Below, piece by piece: positions 48,775 to 61,006 of a stretch of 64,000 nucleotides of DNA. The position numbers and the translations under genes were made by a program. The first letter of the stretch is position 1. Every line of letters begins with the position of its first letter. The notes beneath the pieces are model-generated. The model had not been told where the DNA came from and made no database searches. It saw only the letters and a program-made list of their open reading frames with translations. This DNA comes from Paraspadella gotoi (taxonomy: Eukaryota; Chaetognatha). The stretch lies in the NCBI GenBank assembly GCA_051294375.1, contig CM119264.1, positions 7,883,301 to 7,947,300 of the forward strand. The letters are read 5' to 3'.

Positions 48775-50515
48775 GGCTGCAACCGCTGATTCGTCGCTAA
48801 CTGTAATCATCTGATGAGGAAAAGGTGAACTCGGCAGAGAAGGTAATGTCAGGTAAGTTTGGAGGATGCGACGTTGGAAAACGGCAATTGTCAACGACGA
48901 CGACAATGACGATGAAGATGTCGACGACGACGACAACGACGACGACGACTTCTTGGGCTCGAAAACGGCGAGAAATGATCATGTCCACGACACTACGGTG
49001 ACAAAGTCGTCGATGACCAAACACAGTGAAAAACGAAGAAGATGACAAAGATGACTACTCTACTGTATTTAGAAGCTACCAACTTTGAAAAAAGAAAACA
49101 CATACAGTTACAGAAACAACAACCAAACATCGTAGCCAAAGACGACGAAGGCAACGACGACGAAAAGTCCACCTCTTTTTTTCCACACGGTTTTGACCAA
49201 ATAAACAGTGGCAGGTTCCAATTTTCTTTTTTTTTTTCTGCGCAAATGACGAGGCATATTTTTTCGGCTAAATTTTGGTGTTCCTTTTTTCTCCTTAAGT
49301 CGCATTTCGAGATGCGTCCACTCATCTTTGTAAGAAAGTTAATGGTCGGTCGGTCGGTGGCGGAGTCGGTTGGATGGTGCTCATTAGTGGATTTATTAGT
49401 CTGTTGTCAAGACTGTCAAATCTTATATACAGTAGTTTAATCTTAACTCAAATTTTTAGTTGAATGATAAAAAGGATAGAGATAGATATAGAATTTATCG
49501 ATAGATATATAGATATATACATAGATAAATAGATATTTAGTCTTATAGATAGATATAGATAGATAGATGTATATATAGATATCGCGTAGGTAAATAAAAA
49601 TTAAAAAGCATATTTTCTTTCATAGTTTACGATAAATAGAATTAGTAATAGTTACTCCATCGCTGGACTTTGGCGGAGATTTTATGCTTTGGCGACGAAC
49701 TACTACTTTTCTCACCGAGACACGAATCGAAATTCGGCGGCGGCTTAAGAAAAAAATTAATAATGCGGATTTTAAAAAATGCTAATGGAGAGATTTAGTT
49801 AAAATTAACCGCCCTTTCCAGAAGCGTATTACATACGAGCTCATAATTGTTAGAATTTATCATTTAAATAAGTTTTACGCACTTATTATTCAACCATCTG
49901 TAAGTTATGCACCTTAAATTCTTGGAATTTCTAGTCTTCTACAAGTAAATTCTTTCACTGTTAAAAACAATTTGCGTCGGTATCGTCATGTAAAATAAAC
50001 AAAGGAACAACGGAGGGAAAAAATCGTTTTGTTTTGACTTTTGTTTTTATTTCAAACAACCGAAAAGTTTTTTCGTCGCTCGTCACGTTCCTTTTATTTT
50101 TCGCGGCCAAATATTTTTGTTGTTGTTTAAAATTTCAAGTTAATTTTTATCAAGGGAATGAAATTTGACTTTTCACAAATCGACTCCAGTTGGGTTCATT
50201 TGTTTTTTTCTCTCGATCATTTTTGTCGGAAGATAATATTCAAGATCGAATTGGAGCGAAAAATAAAATCCACGAATTTCTTCCATCGGTCGTTTCTCGC
50301 TTTTTTTAAAATTATTTTCTTTTCAGTTACTAATTGCCATATTAGTCGAAATTAATATCAATAAAACTCGCCCCGCTTTATTACATTTCTTTAATTACAT
50401 ATTAATTAATATTCGATAAAATATCGATTTGAATCAGGTTTCCCCTTTTTCTTTTCTCATCGTTCGGCCAAAGTAAAAAGAGAAAAAAAAAAACCGCCGC
50501 CAAACGACAACAAGG

Positions 50516-51332
50516 ATGACGCGATTCTTCCGCTTGTCTTTGACTCTCCTCGTCGCGGCGGCGACCCTAGCGCCGCGCCGCCGCGGCTCTGCGCTGCTTC
50601 TCCGCCGAGACCCACGCGGGCGCCGCCGCCGCCGCTTCCTCCACGGGTCCGGCCAAGGATGCTCTTCACCATGAGCCGCACTCGGCCGCCTCGGACGACC
50701 ACGGCCACGACCACAGCGGACACAGTCACGACGACCACAAACACGGCGCCCACGACGACCACTACCACCACCACCACGACGCCGCGGGTCACCACCACGA
50801 GGAAAACGTCTGCCCCGCCGACCAGAACCTCTGCTCCTACGCGATCACTGGAGCCGGTGTCAAGGAGCCGAAAGGATGCGCCAAGGCGGCGGGGAAGAGA
50901 GGAAACGTGAGCCAAAATAGTTACTTATTAAATTATTCTTGTTAATATCTTCTGTTATTAAATGTTAATGTTATTTTAGCTAATTAAGTGAGTAATTAAT
51001 TGATTGGCTGAGTGTTGGATTAATCGATTGATTTATTTTTATTTATGTACTTTAAAGTGGTTGAATAATTGATTATTGGATTATTAAATGGCTTATTGTA
51101 TCATGAATTAACTTATTCAATAATCATTAATTCATTTATTAATTCATTAATTCATTTATTCATTCATTCATCGATTCTCTTTTATCAGGGCTTCTGCGAG
51201 TCTCGTCACGGAGAGCGCCTCTGTTACTGCGATTCCGAATTTTGCAACGCGGCGCCGTCGTCGTCGTCGTTTCCGTCCGTCGTCGCATTGGGCGTCGCCG
51301 TCTTCGTCGCCGTCGCCGCCACCATCTCCTGA
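50516..51332 (+). CDS. Secreted Ly6-like, histidine-rich, probably GPI-anchored protein (one frameshift)
   Basis: Exons 50516-50906 and 51189-51332. ATG at 50516 opens a signal peptide (MTRFFRLSLTLLVAAATLA). Between 50571 and 50594 the meaningful frame shifts. From 50595 it reads CFSAETHAG, then a His/Asp-rich stretch (DDHYHHHHDAAGHHHEE), then VCPADQNLCSYAITGAGVKE. Exon 2 reads GFCESRHGERLCYCDSEFCN and ends in a hydrophobic tail (VVALGVAVFVAVAATIS), consistent with a GPI signal. Eight cysteines and the final C-x-C-(4)-CN pattern fit the Ly6/uPAR fold. The His-rich insert lies between the first two cysteines and could bind metal, which is inference. The GC-rich break is either a one-base sequence error or a real lesion. 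No close relative recognised. Confidence -1.
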
Positions 51333-52929
51333 CCAACAGACGATCGACTGCATTTTGGATCGCGCCGAGTCTGATTCCCGCCGCTCTTTTAATTTTTATG
51401 ATTTTAATTTTCATGATTTTAATGATTCATAACTAGTATTACTTGCTTTTTTTTTTTTAATCTAGTTTAATCCCGAAATTTGCGGCTCGGTTGAGCTCCA
51501 ACCGTTTTTTTTTTCCTCGATCAATCGGATTTTTGACATTTGGAGAAAGACGAAAGACGATTCGTAACCGGTCTTCCGCTATTAAATTCAATACGTTAAT
51601 ACATATTGATTGGTAAAATTTGTTGTTTTTCTTTCATTGAGAAAAATAATCGCTGGACTAAATGTAGTAAGTCAATTTTATCCATTTTGAAATTGAAGAC
51701 GTATTGATGCGAGTGAATGGACACTTGGACTAGTTTGAGAGTAATAACTAAAACATACTTATTACTGATTGTTGTATAGTATTTAAAAAAAGAAAATCCT
51801 ATATAAAAAGAAAAGAAATTAGGAGAAAAAAATCTCTAAGAAAAAAGTTTATCTTTGAAAACAAAAAAAACTTTCGCAAATACTAGAACGTCATGTTAAG
51901 ATAAGCTTGAAGGCTTTTATAAAAGCCTTTAATACAAGCAAGATAAATAACGTAAAATGTTTTAATTTTGTAATTTTGTATTAACATATCATAAATATAT
52001 AGATGAAAAAATAAAATTGCTTTGCATGAACAAAATTGTTATTCAAAATCTTATCACGTATAGTTAGTTTCAAAACGAGGCTAACTAGAAAAAAAAATAT
52101 AAGGAGTTTGAAATAAATTTAGGGACTTTGTAAAAGTCCTTCTTACTAACTTAATCACTACAGGATATTTATAATTCCTAAGCAAAAAGCATCTCAAGTA
52201 AATCATTAGTTTTGAAAATATACAAACTAATATATTTATTATAGCACCTTTTAGTTTACCTTTTAGCACCTTTTAATTTACCTTATCTACATCGGTATAT
52301 AAAATATTTTTTTAGAGTTCAAAAAACGAGAATGTTAAATTGTTCTGACAACGGCAAATTTTTTACAATAAAACAAGGACATCTTTAGGCTTGTAGTTCG
52401 AGCCTTCATCAGCAACCATTTTGCCTTTACCGAAACAATTCAAAACTCTCGTTTGTTCAACTCTGAAAAAAGCAACGAAACTGAAAGGATACATTACAAG
52501 TATTTTTTACAGTCTTTTTTATTTAAAAATTGAGAATAAAGATGGTCGGACCGAATCAAACGAGTTGAAACTAGAAAAAAAAACTGGTTCCTCCGGAAAA
52601 GAGGCGTGAAAAAAACTTAAAGCTTGAGATAAAATCTTTTTCGATCTCCCAATTTTGATCAATTCCTCGCAAACTCGATTAAGAGAGCATTGCATTTGCA
52701 ACAACAAAGCGATTTACAAATTTTCACTATTTTTTACTATTATTTATTACCTATATATTTAAAGTTAATTATTTTTCGTTAGTAAGTAATTGTAAAGGAA
52801 TTCCTTATGTCATAAGTCATAACCGAAAACAACGAAATAAAATTTAAATAAATTAATTAAATAAAAAAAGACACAAAAAAAAAAAACCAAACTTGGAACT
52901 TCCTCTGTCCGCCAGATCGAGCGACGAAG
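51333..52929. other. Intergenic region, AT-rich
   Basis: No exon seen. Contains the hammerhead-like motif at 52381-52417 and short palindromic hairpins near 51905-51935 and 52115-52145 of similar form (GGCTTTTATAAAAGCC, GGACTTTGTAAAAGTCC). Confidence -1.
52381..52417 (-). ncRNA. Hammerhead-like motif, variant
   Basis: The minus strand reads GCTGATGA, AGGCTC...AAGCCT, then AAAGATGTCC. The CUGAUGA core and stem II are intact, but the GAAA core is altered to an AAA with a shifted G. It shares GATGTCC and TTTTATTG with the copies near 17.5-18.8 kb. Confidence -1.
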
Positions 52930-55360
<2,431 letters not shown>

Positions 55361-56809
55361 TTTATTTTCGGTAAAAGTTGAAGAAGATTAATGAATCCGG
55401 ATCAATTAAATAAATTAAATGAATTGACGTATTTTTCTGGGGAGGGGGGGGTAAGAAGAGAATTCGCAGGGGGAAAAAAAAGAGAAAATTCGAGATTTAA
55501 AAAAACTGGTTTGGATTTTTTTTCCGTGGAAGATAAATGATTTTTTTCTAAACTCGATGGCGATGCAGACCGACCAGAATCTTCGGACCGACCAGAATCT
55601 GCAGAGTCCAGTTGTCAACGATCTTTCTTTCGGTTGAATAGTGTTATCGGATAGACTTGAAGTTTAGAAAATAGCAATAAGCGACACAAATAATAATTTT
55701 TACAATAGCTTGTAAATATTGCTTATGAAAATGCTAAAATTTTGTTAAACATACAAGCGCACTTTGATTTAAAAATCATTTTTTGTTTATTATTCTGATT
55801 CGTAAAGCCACTACGATGTGATACTTAAAATGTGATACTTAAAATGTGATTATTTTTGGTAACTTACTTGTGAATAAGTGTTTTTTATGTCCTGTTATTA
55901 TTTAAAATAAAATTAAGAAACTGAAGAATTCGAGTGTTGGTCTTTCTTTTTCGTATTACATCGATTTCCGCTGTAAGAAATTGTCGCCGAAGAATTAATC
56001 CTTAATTTATAATTGATTTCCGCAATTCGAACGACTTTTATTTATAATAAGCGGCATAAGACGACGTCGTCAGAATAGGAGGCAGAACGACGATTTCGCA
56101 AATCCGATTAACGAGGAAGACATTTTTTACAGTCGCCATCTTTATCGCCGCCATCTTTATCGTCACCATTTTCGTCGTCGCCGTTCGATTGGAAGAAAAG
56201 CGATTGTTGCTGACTCCGTTGCCGAATTTAAAGAATCACTGACGGGAGTTCTAAGCAGTTTATAATTTTTTTATTATTTCTTATAATCCTGGATTAAGCA
56301 GTAACAAAGAATGATTCGCTTAAATCGATTTTATGGCGAGGGGGAAAATAGGTTGTTGTTGTCGTCATTTTGTTTGTTATAATAATCTTATTAATTTTGT
56401 TTGGATTAGATTTTTGGATCTTTCATTTGGAACTTTCATCTTTCATTTTTATAAATTCTGCGAAGAGGAAACTAAAAAAGATGATTTGTTTATCATATCA
56501 CATAAACTAAATGATGAGCTGTCCCAAAGGGTATTGCTTAAGAGCCTTTTGAAGTTTTGTAAAACCCTTTTCAATAAAATTGGTCTACTTTAACTTGAAG
56601 CTTGTTTACAGCAGATGTCAGACAAGTAAATCAATTGGTTTTAAAATTTACATGTATTGTTTGGAGGTTTAACTTTATTTCTTGTTTTGATAAAAAAAAA
56701 TACAAGCAGTTGCGAAAGAGACAAGCTTAACTCAGCGAGAAAAATAAACAAAGTTAACCCTTCTTTTTATGCCTTTCAAACCGTGTCTCTCTTTCCGATT
56801 TTATCGATC

Positions 56810-56901
<92 letters not shown>

Positions 56902-57437
56902 GACTTGTTTGAGAGTCCTTTTTTTCGTTCCCATGGCCACCATTGAACCCGTTTGAGTGTGACACCTTTTTTTATTGGAGTAATTACAGATAATGTGAAT
57001 GTGGTTTTGGGAGGCGGGATCGAGGCAAGGAGCCTCGTAAATCCGCGAGGAGAAAAAAAAGGAAAGATAAAAAGAAAGGGAAAAAAAGATGAAAAGAAAG
57101 AATGAAAAATGAGGACGAAAAGGATTTAAACAATGAAGATGAAAAGAAGCGGAAAAACTATGATATAAAAAGAATATGTGTCTACCCCTGAGCATTGACC
57201 CTTTGTGAACAAATATGTTGACAAATGTTTTATTTGTCAATGAATAAATATTCAAATGAATAAAAGTTTTATCATAATTTATAAAAAGAGGAAAAAAGTT
57301 ATTTTAATGTTTTTATTTTTAGTATAACTTTGATTTTTTACTAATCGTTAAAAACTGTTTCAAACGAAAACCAAAGTAAAACGAAAGTTTTTGGAGATAA
57401 ATTCGGGATTCGTCTTCTTATCGGCAAATGTTTGCTC
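55361..57437. other. Intergenic region, no supported gene
   Basis: AT-rich. Three CCATCTTT/CCATTTT YY1-like motifs cluster at 56131-56180 (GTCGCCATCTTTATCGCC, GCCATCTTTATCG, CACCATTTTCG), which may mark an unrecognised promoter. A CT tract lies at 56812-56898. Confidence -1.
56812..56898. repeat. (CT)n microsatellite
   Basis: A CT dinucleotide run of about 85 bases with one CATCT break. Confidence -1.
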
Positions 57438-57560
57438 ATGGCGCAGTTGAAGCCGGAATCGCCGCCGCCGCCGCCGCAGACGCCGATTCCACCAACCGGC
57501 GTCGTTTATGAGCCTCATAAGCATTTTTTCGGCGCCAAAGATAAGAAGAATCGCGAGACG
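57438..57560 (+). CDS. Possible first coding exon of an unrecognised gene
   Basis: ATG at 57438, 41 codons: MAQLKPES, a proline run, then PPTGVVYEPHKHFFGAKDKK. It ends at ACG|GTACTT, a plausible donor in phase 0. The composition after the proline run is protein-like. No second exon was found in the repeat-rich DNA downstream, and the frame stays open past the donor, so this is a weak call. Confidence -1.
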
Positions 57561-58149
57561 GTACTTCCGACTCTTCGCCATTTCTTGCCATTTCGGTTTC
57601 GCCGTTTGAGCAGTTTATGCCATTTTATTCATGTCCATTTGTTAAATTTTACTTTTAGACTTGGGATTTGAATCATTTGGTGTATTTCGTGGTTTTTTTT
57701 TTTTTTGGCGTTTCTACTTATAGATTTTTTTTCACTTGGTCTTTATATTTACCATTTTCACTATGCCCATCATTTTTCCCATTTATACCATCTCCCCCAT
57801 TTCCACCTCCGATGCCATTTCCCTTCCCCCAAACCGCCATTTTCTTAAACGTATGCGTCGTGGAGATAAAAGGCGACGCCGCCACTAAATTCTTTCTTTT
57901 TTTTTTTCCTTTTTTATTTCCTGTTTGTCAAGTTTGGATATAACCTTTATTTTTATTACTTGTGATAGAGTTGTGGATGGTGTAACGTCATTATTTTTTT
58001 CCGAGATTGTTTCCTTTTTTCTTTTCTACTTTTTTTTAGTTTCTTTCCTCTGTTTTTGTTTTTTTATTTTTTTTTATTCTCTAATTCTTTTTTTCTTCTG
58101 TCCATCTTTTAGGCAGCGGTTCGACTACAATTACATTTTTTTACTGCTC

Positions 58150-58217
58150 CGTTTGTGTCTTTTTTCTTTCTTTCTTTCTTTATTTCTTTATTTCTTTCTT
58201 TCTTTCTAGCTATCTAG

Positions 58218-58252
<35 letters not shown>

Positions 58253-58256
58253 TATT

Positions 58257-58336
<80 letters not shown>

Positions 58337-58340
58337 TTAC
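58150..58340. repeat. (TTTC)n array
   Basis: About 190 bases of CTTT tetramers, interrupted near 58205 by TAGCTATCTAGC. Confidence -1.
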
Positions 58341-58763
58341 TTTCTGTCTTTCTCCCCATTCGCTTGCTCTCTCACGTCTTCTCTCTTATCTCTCTCAAGT
58401 TTTATTGCTGACTCCTTAGGTTAAGGAAAACAATCACGACAACGACGCAAAACAACAAAAACAAAGGAACCCACGAAAACAGAGCACAAGAGAGAATAAA
58501 AGCAAACAGACAATTTAATTTCAATGAATTAAATGAGATAAATATGCGCGCAAATCTGAATGATGTCCCAAGCAAAAAAAAAATTCGCTTCAGGTTTCGA
58601 TTAAATGATAGAGAAGCAAAGAAAGAAACTATAAAAAGAAGTGAGTGTGAGTGTGAGTGTGAGTGTGAGTGTGTGAGACGGTGACTTTTCCCGAAAAAAA
58701 GTCTCACGGGCGACGGAGACGGTTTTTTGTTTCTCTGTGGAATCATTTCCGTCTGTCACTTCA

Positions 58764-58974
58764 CGACGACGACGACGACGACGACGACGACAAACACGAC
58801 GACTCGCTGTCCCCTTCCCCTCGGCCGTCCCTCGTCGATCGTGACACGGCCGCCGATCCGCCGGCCGGCCGGCGACGACGACGACGACGACGACGCCGGC
58901 CGGAGGAAGAGGTCTTCCCGCGTTGTCGCCGGCCGAGCGGAAGGGAGGAAAGGGACGACGACGACAACGACGAC

Positions 58975-59004
<30 letters not shown>
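58764..59004. repeat. GAC trinucleotide clusters
   Basis: ACG/GAC runs at 58764-58791, 58872-58895 and 58956-59004 in a GC-rich island. Asp- or Thr-rich frames here are repeat artefacts. Confidence -1.
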
Positions 59005-59005
<1 letters not shown>

Positions 59006-59059
59006 TTATTGGGTTTGTGGTGAAAAAGACGAATTCCAGAAGGAAGAGAATCGAGTCAC

Positions 59060-59330
59060 GAGTGATTCGTGTCACCGATCTCAGTTGCGTGTCACAGGCT
59101 GCTGTCGCGTGTCACTAACTGCAGTGGCGTGTCACACTTACGTGTCACTGAATAAAGCGGCGTGTCATTATGTGCAGTTGCCTGTCACTGGCTCTCGTTT
59201 TAAGTCACAAAAATCTCTTCCTAGTCATCGAATTAAGTATTAGTCGTTTCAATGTCGAAACTAACAATGATGTCGTTGCTTGTCATTTCTTGTCGTTGCT
59301 TGTTATTTGATACCATTGCTTGTCAATCTT
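59060..59330 (+). repeat. Degenerate minisatellite with GTGTCAC core
   Basis: At least seven units around GCAGTTGCGTGTCACT, roughly 20-25 bases each, decaying rightwards into GTCGTTGCTTGTCATT units. Confidence -1.
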
Positions 59331-59675
59331 CTGTGAGGATGAAAAGAACTTCGTGAGTATAGAGACATCACGAAGTAAATAAATCCGTCATAAACTCATT
59401 GCCGTCCAAGCGCTTCTCTCAACAAACTAATCCTTGAATAATCTTGAGTAAATATAAATATTTCAAACTATCGCAAAACGCAGTTTAAGAACGGTTTTCG
59501 TTCTCCACTTGAATGTTCATTAATAACTTTATTGCGAAACGTTAATAATAAACATATTTGTCGGATAATTATCGTCTATTGAGACTGTTTTTCGTTTCGT
59601 CAGAACTATCGTCGTCGTCGTTTCGTCGTCGCGGTCATCGTCGTCGTCGTTGTCTTCGTAGTTTCAACGTTTCGA

Positions 59676-59706
<31 letters not shown>

Positions 59707-60257
59707 ACCATTCGTTCTCAGAATCGTCGACCCCATGGACGTCGTTAGTATCGGAGTTGCTATCGTCATCGTCGTCGTTTCAACGTTTTGATCGTCGTCG
59801 TCGTCGTCGTCGTCGCACGCGCGTCAAAAGTCGCGTGAGGCGTTTGACGCGACCGGGCGATTTGGGACGCGTTTCGCCCGCGATTCCGACGCGCGATTCC
59901 ATTGGTGACTCGTGATTCCATTCGATATTCGTCTCTCGATTCCATCTCTCTTCTTGAACTCAAAGTTCCATTAAAAAAAAATCGCATCCGATCATTTAAT
60001 TCGAAAAAAAAAAAGAACACAAACGGAAGACGAAAATTTGAACTAAGTAAATAATTCTTAAATTTTTAAAATTATTAAACGAAACAATTTTCTGCGCGTC
60101 CTTTTTTTTTCTCCTCGGAAAAAGAAACGATTCGAAAACAGAGGAGAACAAAACAGAAGCGAAAACAAAACAAAGGCGACGTTTTCTCTCGCTTCTTAAG
60201 GCCAACAATGTGGCTTCGTTACGCCTCCAAATTCTGACCTTCGATAACTTGGGCCTT

Positions 60258-60395
60258 CGTTGGTCATCCGCGCGCCGCCAATCACGGCGCCAATCAAAGG
60301 ACCAATCAGTGCCGACGCGGGCGCAATCAGCGCCGTCTCCGGGCCAAGAGATCATCCCTCATCAGCGCGACGTCAATCAAGAGCCGACTCCCGCC
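60258..60395 (+). promoter_or_regulatory. CCAAT-box cluster, probable promoter
   Basis: GCCAATCACGG, GCCAATCAAAGG and ACCAATCAGTG lie 12 bases apart (60277, 60289, 60301). A GCAATCAG follows near 60322 and a GCGACGTCAATC with a CRE-like core near 60367. The cluster sits in a GC-rich island 250-380 bases upstream of the coding exon at 60645. NF-Y type binding is inferred. Confidence -1.
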
Positions 60396-60544
60396 GCCGC
60401 CAAAGTCAGGAGCCGGTGACCGCATCAAAAAAAATCGAGTTTGACCCCGAATCGTCGTCATAACAAAACTCGAAAAATTGTCAAAAAAATTGACGAACTG
60501 AACTTTAGAAAAAATTAAACGAGAAAATAATCAACGCCATTTTC

Positions 60545-60546
<2 letters not shown>

Positions 60547-60638
<92 letters not shown>
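60547..60638 (+). repeat. (CT)n tract just upstream of a start codon
   Basis: About 90 bases of CT ending 7 bases before the ATG at 60645, so it is probably 5' UTR or core promoter. Confidence -1.
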
Positions 60639-60644
60639 GGCGAC

Positions 60645-61006
60645 ATGACGCAAACCTCCATCCAGCGTCTCAACAACGCCAATTTGGCCAACGCCTCCGC
60701 GCCCGGCGGACCGGCGACATCTTCCTCCGGAGGAGCGGCCGTTACTGGCGCCCCGAGCCCAGCGTCTTGCGCCGTGGGCGTTCCCGGCGCAACGGCGCTC
60801 TCCGGCGCCCCAGCGGCGTCGCTTCCGGGCGCGAATCCCGGACCCGGACCCCTTAGTCAAAGGCTCCAGGCGATGAGCCAAAACAACCAAATGACGTCGT
60901 CGTCGTCGTCGACAGCGTCGTCGGCGGCGTCGTCTTCCGGCGCCAACGGAGGGGGATGCAACGCCGCGGCGCCCTCGGCTTCGATCGCATCGTCGGAAAA
61001 TTCCGG
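60645..61006 (+). CDS. First coding exon of an unrecognised gene, 3' partial
   Basis: ATG at 60645, 120 codons plus two bases, ending at a strong donor (TTCCGG|GTGAGTGTG). It begins MTQTSIQRLNNANLANAS. Ala/Gly/Ser/Pro-rich low-complexity sequence follows, then the more specific PLSQRLQAMSQNNQM, then a serine run. It looks like the disordered N-terminus of a regulatory or nuclear protein. Its promoter-like CCAAT cluster and the donor support a real gene whose next exons lie beyond this window. I do not recognise the family. Confidence -1.

Noticed and set aside
58669-59075. Asp/Arg- and Thr-rich frames near 58.7-59.1 kb
   Set aside because: Created by GAC trinucleotide runs; no splice or family support.
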